NCBI GenBank assembly: GCA_032207245.1
Contig: CM063498.1
Coordinates: 52,665,169-52,729,168 of the forward strand
Origin: Pardosa pseudoannulata
Taxonomy: Eukaryota > Arthropoda > Arachnida > Araneae > Lycosidae
Direction: 5' to 3'
DNA length: 64,000 bases
Below the pieces are notes generated by a model, which was given only the letters and a program-made list of their open reading frames with translations, had not been told where the DNA came from and searched no databases. This document shows positions 1-10,367 of this stretch, in pieces. Each line of letters opens with the position of its first letter. The stretch's first letter is position 1. The translations under genes were made by a program, and so were the position numbers.

Positions 1-120
1 AAGAGTTGGATCTGTCGCATGAGGACGCTCTCGACCAACGCTCTCGCGCTTACTTCTATTTCTTTAAGTGTGAATGAATAAATGTTTCTAAAGTGAAATG
101 GAGTCAGACATCATTCACCT
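1..120 (+). other. Possible truncated LTR tail at the window edge
   Basis: The first 60 bases are much richer in GC than what follows. They are followed by an AATAAA motif at about 78 and a drop back to AT-rich sequence. This resembles the R/U5 end of an LTR cut by the window boundary. No terminal CA or target duplication can be assigned, so this is only a suggestion. Confidence 0.2.
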
Positions 121-1395
121 TAATACACAAGATCATTGTCATACACAAGAATACTAATTTATTTTTTGAAGATTAAGAGTTTAGTTTTTCTTGTCTATCA
201 TGGCAGAAAATAAAACATATTTTCGATAAAAAAAATTTGTGTTCAAATCAATTCAAGACATTCAAATCAAGAAACACACAAAATTTTTTTTTTACACAAT
301 TGAATGCATTAATTTGTTTCAATTTTCTTTTTGTTATACAGAAAAAAATAAGATTTTTAATTTTGATAGGCTATTTCATTAGGAAAGCTAACTGAAATTG
401 GAAGTGCACTTTACAAAAATAATTGTTACTAGGTATCATGAATGTTTTTCATTTTGATTTGTAAGTACGCTTAGTATTAAAAAAATGCACAGAATAAATT
501 CAGAGCACAGGGAAATCTAAATAACTGAAAACAAAAGTAGATTCTATTCTGATGTAAAAAAAGCATTGAAACTTGAAACGCAATTTTCGTTTCGTGATAC
601 AATCTTTACTGGACTTTACAACAATGTATTTGAAACACTTGAAACTTAAAAAAAAATGAAAAATAACTGGAAATTAATGACTTGGTGTAATATACTTAAG
701 AGGTTGTATGGGCATAAGAGCATTTTCAAGAAACGTACGCTGTAAAACAAAACTGAAGTAATTAAGTATGGCAGACATATGTGAAAGAATACTAGAAAAT
801 CAAGTGGATAGTATGCTTGATTTTTTTTATTAATTTCATACAATATTTTTAACAGGAACTTTGTTTTCCTTTCATAACTGGGGAAAATCTTAGAAATCTT
901 TAAAATACTGCATGAAAATATATTTTTACTAAACTGAAATTTATCGGTTGGAAATCAATTGACATACATGAGGATCGGGAGAAGTACTTGACGATAAATG
1001 AGCAGTAAATCAGCATAGGAAAATGGATGTAATTCTGTTGTTTCTTTTTACAAGAAAAACAGTTTTCGAAATCTTTTGTTTTCTTCAAATAATCGGAATA
1101 GTATTACAAATACTACTTTTGGAAGATTTATTGTTTTATTTTCCCAACGAACATTTTATTTTAGTGGCCACGAGATTATAAAATAGTTTTATTACTTAAA
1201 ATAATGCTCACGATTTTGGTAATACATTTAATGAATGTTAGATCTTCCATAGACATTTTATTGCATTGTTTTAAACATGTGATTATACGGAAACTATAAA
1301 CTGAATACATAAAATTGCAGAACTATTTATAGGGTATATATCTAAAGTGGTGATATACGTTCATTTAAGATATTGCATGCGGGTCTATTTCGTCG
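121..1395. other. AT-rich sequence, nothing recognised
   Basis: Short open frames here (for example on the minus strand at 646-843 and 900-1088) are rich in Phe, Leu, Ile and Lys, as expected of translated AT-rich DNA. They contain no motif I recognise. Confidence 0.6.
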
Positions 1396-1419
1396 TGGAC
1401 TATAGGGTACTTTATCGGG

Positions 1420-1814
1420 TATTACAAGTATGGCAGATTCTTAAAGGAGCGATATCTAGCGATCTACATATCTAGTGATCTGAAGTACCAAAAATTGACA
1501 GTGGCTTATGTGATTAAGAAGTGGAAGGTTAGCGAGGATTTTCGGAATGTGCCCCGAGTCAGCAGACTAACGAAACTGGGAAATAGAGACTGACGAGTGC
1601 TGTCCAGAGGAATTCGGAAGAACCACACCCAACCGATGGCCCTCATTCACGAGGAGTTAGAACAGGCATCCGGGAGTATTATATCAATGAATACCATCCT
1701 TGAGGAAGCACATTTGCTTGGTTTTCAAGGTCGTGCTGCTGCCCATAAGCCTTTTATCACAAAGTCCAACCGCGCTGCTCGGTTAATGTGGTGCAAAGCA
1801 CATCGAAATTGAAC
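1420..1814 (+). pseudogene. Tc1-like transposase fragment, N-terminal half
   Basis: This is a remnant of the DNA-binding half of a Tc1/mariner transposase. The frame at 1597-1812 reads through RGIRKNHTQPMALIHEELEQ and ends with RAARLMWCKAHRN, the usual Tc1 segment just before the first catalytic block. Upstream, 1490-1560 encodes the helix-turn-helix part (MAYVIKKWKV-like) in another frame, so it is broken. Nearly the same sequence occurs at 33250-33570 and partly at 13890-14090, so all three belong to one family. The catalytic domain and both terminal repeats are missing. The copy stops where another dispersed repeat begins at about 1823. Confidence 0.8.
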
Positions 1815-1822
1815 GGAATTTC

Positions 1823-1995
1823 TAATAAATGAAGAAAATTTAGTAAAAAAATCAGGTTTTTTTCAAAAGGTCTAATTTTTGAATAAATTAAATTATTTTA
1901 ATTTTTTGATGCAACACATTTCTCATACACTGGACTAGGGAATCACCTAAAATCTTTGCTTAATTTACATTTTGTAAAAAATTTTGGCCCTTCAA
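1823..1995 (-). repeat. Dispersed repeat R1, inverted partial copy
   Basis: This segment matches the reverse complement of about 32280-32455. The shared core includes AAAGATTTTAG and CTAGTCCAGTGTAT. A third partial copy, covering the other half of the repeat, lies at 27985-28140. It is a non-coding AT-rich repeat of unknown class. Confidence 0.65.
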
Positions 1996-2655
1996 AATCA
2001 TAAACATTGAATTTTTAACGAATTACCTTTATATCTAACTATGAGTGTAACATTATTAAAAATTATTCAAATCTAAAGCTTTTAGGTCATTTAGTAGTAA
2101 ATAATATCAAAAGCATTCATAATAATTTTCAACAAAATATTTTAGGAACTTTTCGAGAAATCACATTTTAAGTTTCAACACTTTATTAAAAATACTGTTC
2201 TGAGAAAAAGGCATTTGAAGTTTATGAAAGCAACTTTAACTATTAAAATACATGTTTAAAATTCCCCACTCTTTCTTCCTTCAAAATTTTCCTTCAAAAT
2301 TGCCAAATTGCTAATTATTAAAAATACTATAAAAATCTTTAAACTAATCTTCATGAAAATTTAAAAAGTTTTGTCAAAAAAAATGTGCTTTAAAAGGCTT
2401 TAAATTCACAACTACCGTTTCCGAAGTCACTACTTCCGGTTTGTTTTGACAGCTGTCTCTGATGTTTAACAGCTGTAACTTTTCTTTAAAATGCCTATAC
2501 AATAGAAAAATAAAAAAAAAAGGATTTTTGACAAAAAATGAGACGGATACCTGAACTTTTTTTATGTGGTTACAATAATATCCAATGTCATTCCAAGTAT
2601 GTAAGGCAATTTTTACCTCTCTGCCTGCACTATTTCAGGAATAATTATTTTTTCA
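1996..2655. other. AT-rich sequence, nothing recognised
   Basis: Non-coding, with many A/T runs. A short less AT-rich stretch at 2410-2480 contains two CAGCTGT motifs, with no coding sign. Confidence 0.5.
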
Positions 2656-2661
2656 AATTAC

Positions 2662-3399
2662 CAGGCTTGCAATTGCTGAGGTACTTTCAAAAAGGTGAGA
2701 AAAGTGACAAATAATACAGAATAAGTGACTAAAAAGTGACTAAACACTGAAAAAAAGCAATTTTTTTTCTCCTCTTGATTACAGATGCTATTATTAAGAA
2801 TTTATTTATTTTAACTCTAAATCAAATGATTCATGCAAGACACTATTTTTAGCGTCAAATACAAAAAAAAAAATTAAAAATTTTGTTTCACACAACTCAA
2901 CATTACTTTTTATTCAAGAAAATCTATAAATTAGATTTGAATACATACAACACATTAATTTTATAATCACAATTTTCTGCATACATTAATGTTTTGAAAT
3001 ATGTACATAGCTAGATTAGAGTATCTAAACAAAAATTGTGAAGAAAAAGAAAAAGAGAAATGTGTTCTTTGACTTAAATTACTTTAATGTATTAAATGTA
3101 CATTTCAGTACAAATGTAGATTTCAGGAACTTCTTTACGACTTTTTAAAATCACTATATTCTGGAAACCATATGACTAATTACATTTTAATAAAAAAAAT
3201 AAGATTAGAGCATCACATTTTTGGTCTTATATTAAAATATTTTGTTATTAATTCAGATTTTCTTTTTTCAACAACAGACTTTTGCTGTGATACACCATAA
3301 AAAAGTGACTAAAAGTGACTGTTTACTTAAAGTGACTAAAAGTGATCAATTGTAAAAAAAGTGATTAAAGGTGAGAAAAGTGACGGAATTGCAAGCCTG
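2662..3399. mobile_element. Non-autonomous TIR element, 738 bp, 6-bp TSD
   Basis: The ends are perfect inverted repeats for 13 bases: CAGGCTTGCAATT at the left, and its complement closing with AAGCCTG at 3399. The direct repeat AATTAC lies immediately outside both ends (2656-2661 and 3400-3405). Subterminal copies of AAGTGACT occur at both ends in the same orientation (about 2695-2750 and 3300-3385). There is no coding frame, so this is a MITE. The TIR resembles that of the 7345-10361 element (YAGRCYTGC then AAYT), and both have 6-bp duplications, so they may share a transposase type. A hAT assignment would need an 8-bp duplication, which I do not see. Confidence 0.7.
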
Positions 3400-3405
3400 A
3401 ATTAC

Positions 3406-4439
3406 CCATTATATATACATACATAATTAAAAAATCCATTGTTTTTGAAACACTAGAGTAATAAAGCATAAAGCTTTCTATAAATATTTAGCATTAGTTT
3501 ACAAAAAGTATGATAAATACTTGGGTAATGATTATTAAAATAAAGCGTTTTTCTTCAAAGTATAAATTTCAAACTTATTCTATTGTCTCTTTATTGATTT
3601 TTTACTTAAATCAGGAAATATTTTAAAGGATCTTTATATTACAAAACATTAATATTCTCTCGAGAATAATAATATTTATGCAGTTATTTTTTTTTCTTAT
3701 TTGTAGTTGATAAACAAGTGATAACTAGGGTTTTATGAACTTCGTTTGTGCTGCTAAATATATTACTTAAAAATATAGCTAAGTAAATGCAAAATAATAT
3801 CTTTATTCATTTAATGAACTTTTTTTAATAACTTCTGTTTGTTTTGTCTAAGTAAACTTTTCTGTTTATGAATTAGTAAACTCAAAGGAATTATATCCCG
3901 TATATTGCAAATTTTATTGAATACATTTTTTCATATTATAAATAAATGTTTAAAGTGTCTGATGTAAAAAGCCAAATATTCCTACAGAGTGTAAAGAAAA
4001 AGTTTAGATGTGTTTACAATGTGACACTTTGATAATTAAAAAAAAAGGAATTACAATAATTTATTTTACCAAACGACTTATTAAGTGTTTGTTTGTGTTT
4101 TAGTTGAACAAACATGCATTAAACACGGAAACAAATTATTTTATGTCAAGAAAATTTTTAGTTTCAAACATGAATTAACCTAATGTCAAAAAAGAAAAAA
4201 AAGTTTTTCCTGCTGAAAAAGGTTTTTTAAATTACAAATATAAGAAAAATGTAGAGGAAGTAAACTACAGTAAAGAAAATACAAAATAATCGAGAAAATA
4301 GTGTAAGAAAAATGGTACTGTTTACTAAACCATTAGTTAATTTGTAATTAAAATGAGTTTTTAATTTATTCAGTCAAGGACAGTTTTTTAAAATTATGTA
4401 TATTTTTTTATAAACCTAATGTAAATTTTAATTCATTTA
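3406..4439. other. AT-rich sequence, nothing recognised
   Basis: Non-coding. No repeat was recognised by eye, apart from approach sequence to the satellite array that follows. Confidence 0.5.
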
Positions 4440-6125
4440 AGAAATTATCCTTTCGTGACATTAAACAGAAATAATATATATGAGCATATATTTATTACTG
4501 AATTTCCAGAAGTTGTTAGTTTTCTATATTAATACTCGTAATAAATACGTATTTCATAATTGGAAAATCGAAGTTTTTGTTTTTATGTTGTTATAAGAAA
4601 TTTCAATATTATTACATTAAACAGAAATACATAATGCATATGCACATATATTATTTCCAGACGGATATTGAAATTCCAGAAATTGTTACTTTTCTATTTT
4701 AATACTCGTAATAAATTAAATATTTAATAACTGAAATATCAAAATTTTAATTTTAATTTTGTTTTAATAAATTACAATTTCCTTACATTAAACAGAAATA
4801 ATGGATATGAGCATATATTTATTTTTGGAAGAATATTGAACTTTCAGAAGATGTTAGTTTTCTTTTTTCATACTTATAATAAATTCAGTATTTTATAACT
4901 AAAATACCGAAATTTTTAATTTTTAATTTATCAGAAATCACTATATCGTTAAAATAAACAAAAATAAATAAAGAATTTGCTGATATTTATTTCTGGAAGA
5001 ATATTGAATTTCCAGTGATTGTTAGTTTTCTACTTTAATACTCTTAATAAATTACGCATTTCATAACTGAAATACCGAATTTTTTTTAATCAGAAATTGC
5101 TGTATCATTACATTAAAGAAAGATAAATAAAAAATTTGAGGGTATATTTATTTGAGGAAGAATATTGAATTTTCAGAAGGTGTTAGTTTTCTATATTCAT
5201 ACTCATAATAAATTATGTACTTTATAACTAAAATACCGAATTTTTAATTTTTATTTATCAGAAATAGCTATATCGTTACATTAAACAAAAATAAATAAAT
5301 AATTTGCGAATATTTATTTCTGGAAGAATACTGAATTTCCAGTAGTTGTTAGTTTTCTGTGATTGAAGTGTTTAGTTTTGCACTATTTGCAACTTTATTT
5401 AGCTTGTAAATAAATGCTGGTAAATAATTTTGAAATACAGAACTTGAAATATAGTACTCTTAATAAATTACGCATTTCATGACTAAAATACCGAATTTCT
5501 TATTTTTTTATTAAATTTGCGGGTATATTTATTTGAGAAAGGATAGTAAATTTTCAGAAGTTGTTAGTTTTCTATATTCATACTCATAATAAATTCTATA
5601 TTTTATAGCTGAAATACCAAATTTTTTATCTATCAGAAATCGCTATATCGTTACATTAAACAAAAATAAATAAAGAATTTGCTGATATTTATTTCTGGAA
5701 GAATATTGAATTTCCAGTAGTTGTTAGTTTTCGATTTTAATACTCTTAATTAATTATGCATTTCATGACTGAAATACGGAATTTCTTATTTCTTATTTAT
5801 CAGAAATCACTATATCTTTACATTAAACAAAAATAAATAAAAAAATTGCTGGTACATTTATTTGAGAAAGAATATTGAATTTTCAAAAGTTGTTAGTTTT
5901 CTATATTCATACTCATAATAAATTCTGTATTTTATAAATAAAACAAGGACATTTTTATCTTTTATTCATCAGAAATAGCTATATCAGTACATAAAAAATT
6001 AATAAAGAATTTTTGAGTATATTTATTTGAGGAAGAATATTGAATTTCCAGTAGTTGTTAGTTTTCTATTTTAATACTCGCAATAAATTACACATTTCAT
6101 AACTGAAATGTCGAAATTTTTATTT
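4440..6125. repeat. Satellite-like tandem array, ~166-bp unit, ten copies
   Basis: The anchor GTTAGTTTTCT or a close variant recurs near 4516, 4686, 4853, 5020, 5181, 5348, 5563, 5730, 5891 and 6057. The spacing is 161-170 bases, except for one interval of about 215. Each unit also carries a CATTAAACARAAATA block and a GAATTTCCAG block. The long interval (5348-5563) contains an extra segment of about 48 bases. The units are clearly diverged, so the array is old or not being homogenised. Confidence 0.85.
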
Positions 6126-6192
6126 TGATGAAAAAATAGCATTACTTCTTGGGCTAAATGGGTTTCGTGTTGCACATAAATGATCACAGTAG

Positions 6193-6768
6193 TGTGAAGA
6201 CCCCCCTTTGTCCAGAACTAACGACCGGAATCAGCTGATTTGAAAGCTCCTGAGAATTCAGCTAAAAAAAACAATAACTAGCTGTAACCTTAGCTGGAGT
6301 TCCCAGGTAACTGGAACCGTAATGACCCCGAGGTATAAAAAGTCTAGAATTTTTCGACATTTTTCTTACGGAGGTGCTTTGACCTCATGGAGGATTTCGC
6401 GTCTTTTGACCGGAGCCAGCTTTCTAGTGATTAAGTTCGGGAGATTCGTAAAGTCCGCTCATATAGGGAGTGGCAGAGTCTCTGATACCGAACAGGGGAT
6501 AAATTGGGTTTGCATTGCACCCTGGAAAAGCCTCTCCAGCTGTGCTAGATTATTTAATATCTTTTCTTTCGACTGTGATCATCGTGGTTGTTATGTTATG
6601 CAGGCGATTATCCTTTGCATTTCGATTTGTTTTAAGAGATTAGAATTCCCTTGTATATAGCCGTATTTACTTAAGAAATAAAAGTGATTTCTAATTTTAT
6701 CGTGACTGTGATCTTTCTTCACGCTACCTCTTCACTCGAGAACGAAGTCGTCACTCGAAGTCGTCACA
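6193..6768 (+). mobile_element. Solo LTR, family A, plus orientation
   Basis: The segment starts TGTGA and ends TCACA (TG..CA with a short inverted repeat). It has a TATA box (GGTATAAAAAG near 6330) and an AATAAAA signal near 6676. The flanks are GTAG (6189-6192) and GCAG (6769-6772), a 4-bp target duplication with one change. A second, inverted copy lies at 16694-17440 with an exact 4-bp duplication, which supports these borders. This copy lacks about 170 bases of U3 present in the other. The 112-codon frame at 6322-6660 lies inside the LTR and is not a gene. A 4-bp duplication fits Ty3/gypsy-type integration, but no internal region remains to prove it. Confidence 0.8.
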
Positions 6769-6963
6769 GCAGTATAAAAAATAGTAAATTTTTTGTAAAA
6801 TACCAAAAAATTAATTATGCTTTCGACCACTCTAATTAAGAGAATGATTCACTTTTGTCAAAACATTGTCTCTACGTAACAAAATCTCAATATTTACCGA
6901 CACAAACACATACACACTTATATGTATATGTATGCATAAATACAGGGGCTGTAAATACATGAA

Positions 6964-7236
6964 GCCCAGTGGCTCTAGGGTAGCGCTTGGTACTCCCACT
7001 ACACAAGTTCGAGGTTTGATCCCTGGTCTGGGCAAGTTTGACTCATCCTTTCATCCCTTTAGTGGGTAGATTCGCTGAGGACCAAGCATACTTTGTATCT
7101 AAATACTGGGGGTTAACCTGGGGTTGGCCATCTAACCGGAACATATGCTTCACACCCCAGGGTTTTTGGTCTCAGAAGCGGAGATTGGTACCGTAGTTCC
7201 TGGCCCCCTAGGGGTTATAGCACCAAAGCGTTTAGT
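6964..7236 (+). mobile_element. tRNA-derived SINE (family 1)
   Basis: Positions 6964-7033 look like a degenerate tRNA. GCCCAG at the 5' end pairs with CTGGGC at the 3' end. There is an A-box-like TGGCTCTAGGG and a good B box (GGTTTGATCCC). The anticodon arm does not fold into a 5+7+5 hairpin, so this is the Pol III head of a SINE and not a functional tRNA. A body of about 200 bases, unusually GC-rich for this window, follows up to about 7236. Confidence 0.7.
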
Positions 7237-7696
7237 TTCAGTGGATATGTACATATGTACAGGCTAGTAGGTGTGAAGAACATGTATGCACGAAGGAAGC
7301 AAAATTTCAAAGTTGTCTGAAGGATTGAATAACACTAATATATGTAGACCTGCCAACTGCTACGAAAAAAACCGTAGTTTCTACGAATTTAGCAAGTAAT
7401 TATGACCCTACGAAAATCGGTAAAAAAAATACGATTTTTCGTCAAAAAATATATACAGGAATAAAAAATTACATTGCATCCGAAAAATCAAAATGAATGA
7501 ATATATTTTCGCAAGTGATATAAGGAAATCCGTAAAACACTTTTCAGATCAACTTTCGTGTCATTAGGTGTGATACCATACACTCTAAGGTAGAAATTTT
7601 TGGATTAAAAATTATATTTATGTCTGATAATATTATAATGTAATAGTATATTTCTGTGTCTGCTCTCATTACATTTCTGAGATTTTTTAAGATTAC

Positions 7697-9962
7697 ACAG
7701 GCCTGCGATGAAAAAAATACAAGGAATGTGACAGCTGAACTTAACGTATTTTTTAGTACTGATTTTGAAATGAATCATTAAAAATGTCTATCACGTCACA
7801 TTTTTTTTGAAAAATTCAATTTTATGTGTTTTTTTATGAATATTTCTCATGTATTTTGCTTTGATATTTTCCTTCGTGTTTTGACATTTTACCATGGTGA
7901 AACCCTCAAAATTCCCTTCTGTGGTAAACTACAAAAGCGCAGTTAGTATTTTAGGGCTTTAAAATCTTCAATGTTGATCCAGATCACCGATTAGACAGAT
8001 TCCTGGAAGCGCGCGAGCCTGGGAATGCGCAATGTCCCTCTTCATCATCCCTCCCCCCCGTCGCAATCGCTGTCAACCTATAGCGACCTTCAAATCCTTA
8101 TTAGTGACCACATGTAAGCACCAGTACTTACTCTGTGAAAATGGCTTCAAGTTCGAGAAGTTGTGAAAATATTCCTGATGACTTTTGCTACATTTGCAGC
8201 GAATATAGTGTCATTAAAAATCGCAAGAGGAACATCACAGGGTACTTATTACGGCTTTATTTTGTATATTTTGGCATGAAACTTGGAGACCAAGACAAAT
8301 CTTGGGCTTTCTAAAGAGGCAGCTCAATTATTAGGCTCCAGATTGAAAGAAAAAACTTATTGGCCAAAGGAAACACTTTTTATTGGTACAGGAATCGTGA
8401 AAAGGAATTTATTCAGTATTTTGATGAAGGCGAGAACCTTGTTTATTGCTCAGATGTTCCTGGATTGATGAGAAAATTTAAGATTCCCTACAATAAAGAT
8501 GAATGGAGACTTTTTATAGATTCGTCAGAAAGGAGCCTTAAAGCCGTCCTACTTCATCAAGGAAACCAATGGGTGTCTGTGCCAGTTGAACACTAGTTGC
8601 ATTTAAAAGAAAGGTATGAAAACCTAGCTCTCGTTCACAACAAAATAAATATGACCGCGGCTGGATCATTTGTGGTGATTTAAAAATCATCACCATGCTT
8701 CTTGGTCAACAACACGGGTATACAAAATTTCCGTGTTTTATTTGTGAGCGGGACAGCCGTGACAAAACACTACATTGAGTTAGAAAAGATTGGCCCAAAT
8801 GTAGAATCTTGTGCCAGGCACCAAAAATGTAATTCGAGAAAGCTTGGTTGATCAAAAAAAAAAAAAAATATTATCACCCCCCTGCACATAAAATTAGGTG
8901 TTATGAAGCAGTTTGTTAAGGCTCTTCCAAAAGATGGTTATTGCTTTAAATATATGTGCAAAAAGTTTCCTGGATTAACTGAAGCCAAATTGAAAGGGGG
9001 AGTCTTCGTAGGACCAGACATCCGAAAACTTATTAGGGATAACAACTTTGAGACATCTGTGACATTAAAGGAAAGAGAAGCTTGGGTTGCTTTCAAAGAT
9101 GTGGGAAAATTTCTGGGCAATCACAAAGATCCGAAATTTAAAACAATTGTTGGCAACATGCTAGACAAATTTCAAGTGTTGGGCTGCTCCATGAGTGTAA
9201 AATTGCATTTCCTCCAATCGCATTTGGACTTTTTCCCTGAAAATTTAGGATCCGTCAGCGAAGAACATGGAGAAAGGTTCCACCAAGACATCAAGGATAT
9301 GGATAGAAAATATCAAGGTAGGTGGAATAGGAATATGCTTGCCGACTATTGTTGGATGTTAGCAAGATATGAAGATAAGATTGAACATAAGAGAAGAACG
9401 TCAAAAAGAAATTTTAAAGGAAATAAAATGTACGTAACTAAATTTAAATGTCTTTCTTTCGTATTGAATTTCAAATATATTTCAAACTTACATTTATTTC
9501 ATGTATAAACCTTAATAAAACGTAAAAACAGGTCATTAGGGTTTTTCTAGGAGTGTTTTTCTTATAAAATTAATGGAAAAAATTTAATATCGAGGGAACT
9601 TTTTGTCTCACCCTAGTGCGGCTCATGCATTCTGGTTACGATGGTTTTTATTCTTCATATACAAAATGTATACATTTTTAATTTTAATTGTTGTTTAAAA
9701 ATTAATATGCCTCATCATAAACAGATTAAATAAACTCACATGAATAGATAAAACCAACTGTTTCCAGTCAGTACAAGCAAACAGTTCGAGAGCATTTTTT
9801 CCATATAGGACATTACCAGTAATATGTATATCAATTTTACAAAAAATCCTGACGTGATGGATAAAAATGGAGGTCATTTTCGAAATCAGCTTACCAAATA
9901 ACTTAAAAATAAGGAAAAACTTCTTTTGTATTTTTCAAAAATTTCAATTTCGCAGGCCTGTG
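7697..9962 (+). mobile_element. Possible inner TIR element bearing the coding region
   Basis: ACACAGGCCTGCGA at 7695-7708 is repeated in inverted form at about 9950-9963. The pseudogene lies between them, and GC-rich promoter-like sequence (7990-8130) precedes its ATG. Removing this segment would leave an outer element of about 750 bases, close to the 738 bp of the MITE at 2662-3399. No clean target duplication is visible around the inner repeats, so the nesting is an inference. Confidence 0.45.
8141..9421 (+). pseudogene. Broken copy of a widespread uncharacterised transposase-like protein
   Basis: The ATG at 8141 begins MASSSRSCENIPDDFCYICS, then GMKLGDQDKSW. After that an in-family segment is missing (about 120 residues by my recollection of the family), and the reading resumes at 8303 with NLGLSKEAAQLLGSRLKEK. 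A frameshift near 8370 leads to YWYRNREKEFIQYF and EWRLFIDSSERSLKAVLLH, then a stop at 8594. A further frame has GWIICGDLKIITMLLGQQ and TKFPCFICERDSR, with more stops. The last part is open (8903-9421): KQFVKALPKDGYCFKY, FPGLTEAKLKGGVF, HFLQSHLDFFPENLG, SEEHGERFHQDIKDMDRKYQ and MLADYCWML. I recognise these motifs from multi-copy unnamed proteins in aphids, spiders, Hydra and molluscs. The Asp in FIDSS, the Asp in CGDLK and the Glu in EEHGERFHQD could be a DDE triad of an RNase H fold (inference). The paired CxxC at the N-terminus suggests zinc binding. At least two frameshifts and several stops make it inactive. Confidence 0.75.
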
Positions 9963-10367
9963 TTATTATTTCTTACTACAAAAATGTTAAGGTGTGAAAT
10001 AACGTTTAAATACAACTAAAATAAATCTAAATAAAATACTTCATCTAACTTTTTATAGGGCATTTTCAGTTCAGAAATGTATATAAATCTATACGATATT
10101 TTAAAAATGAAACATTGTCTATTTGAAATTTTATATGGGATTATAGATAGTTTAGTAGAATTGATTGTTTTGCTTGAGCAGTAAACATCATATACACAAT
10201 CATTTAGTGTGTGCATTGTGTTATGGCAAGCGTGCGATTGCCCAGGATTTATGGTGTAAAAACTCGCCATCCAACCTACTCGCAAATTAGTGTTCTACTA
10301 CTTTTGATTTCAAAGGTTGTCAAGTGCTACTATTTTCAATATTCAAAAGTTGGCAGGTCTATATATG

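Larger units (their letters stand above)
7345..10361 (+). mobile_element. 3-kb TIR DNA element with 6-bp TSD
   Basis: The left end TAGACCTGCCAACT is matched by its exact reverse complement at the right end (14 of 14). TATATG flanks both sides (7339-7344 and 10362-10367). Inside lies a decayed coding region (8141-9421) for an uncharacterised, transposase-like protein. A second inverted repeat nested within (about 7698 and 9960, core CAGGCCTGCGA) suggests either subterminal structure or an inner element inserted into a MITE of about 750 bp. The left subterminal region repeats CTACGAA several times. The target site is AT-rich, so the 6-bp duplication is suggestive but not proof. The superfamily is not assigned. 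Confidence 0.7.

Noticed and set aside
2480..2560. AGACGGATACCT resembles the end of repeat R1
   Set aside because: Only about 12 bases match and the orientation conflicts with the adjacent R1 copy; chance is likely.
6322..6660. 112-codon plus-strand open frame
   Set aside because: It lies entirely inside a solo LTR, starts just before the TATA box and has no recognisable domain.
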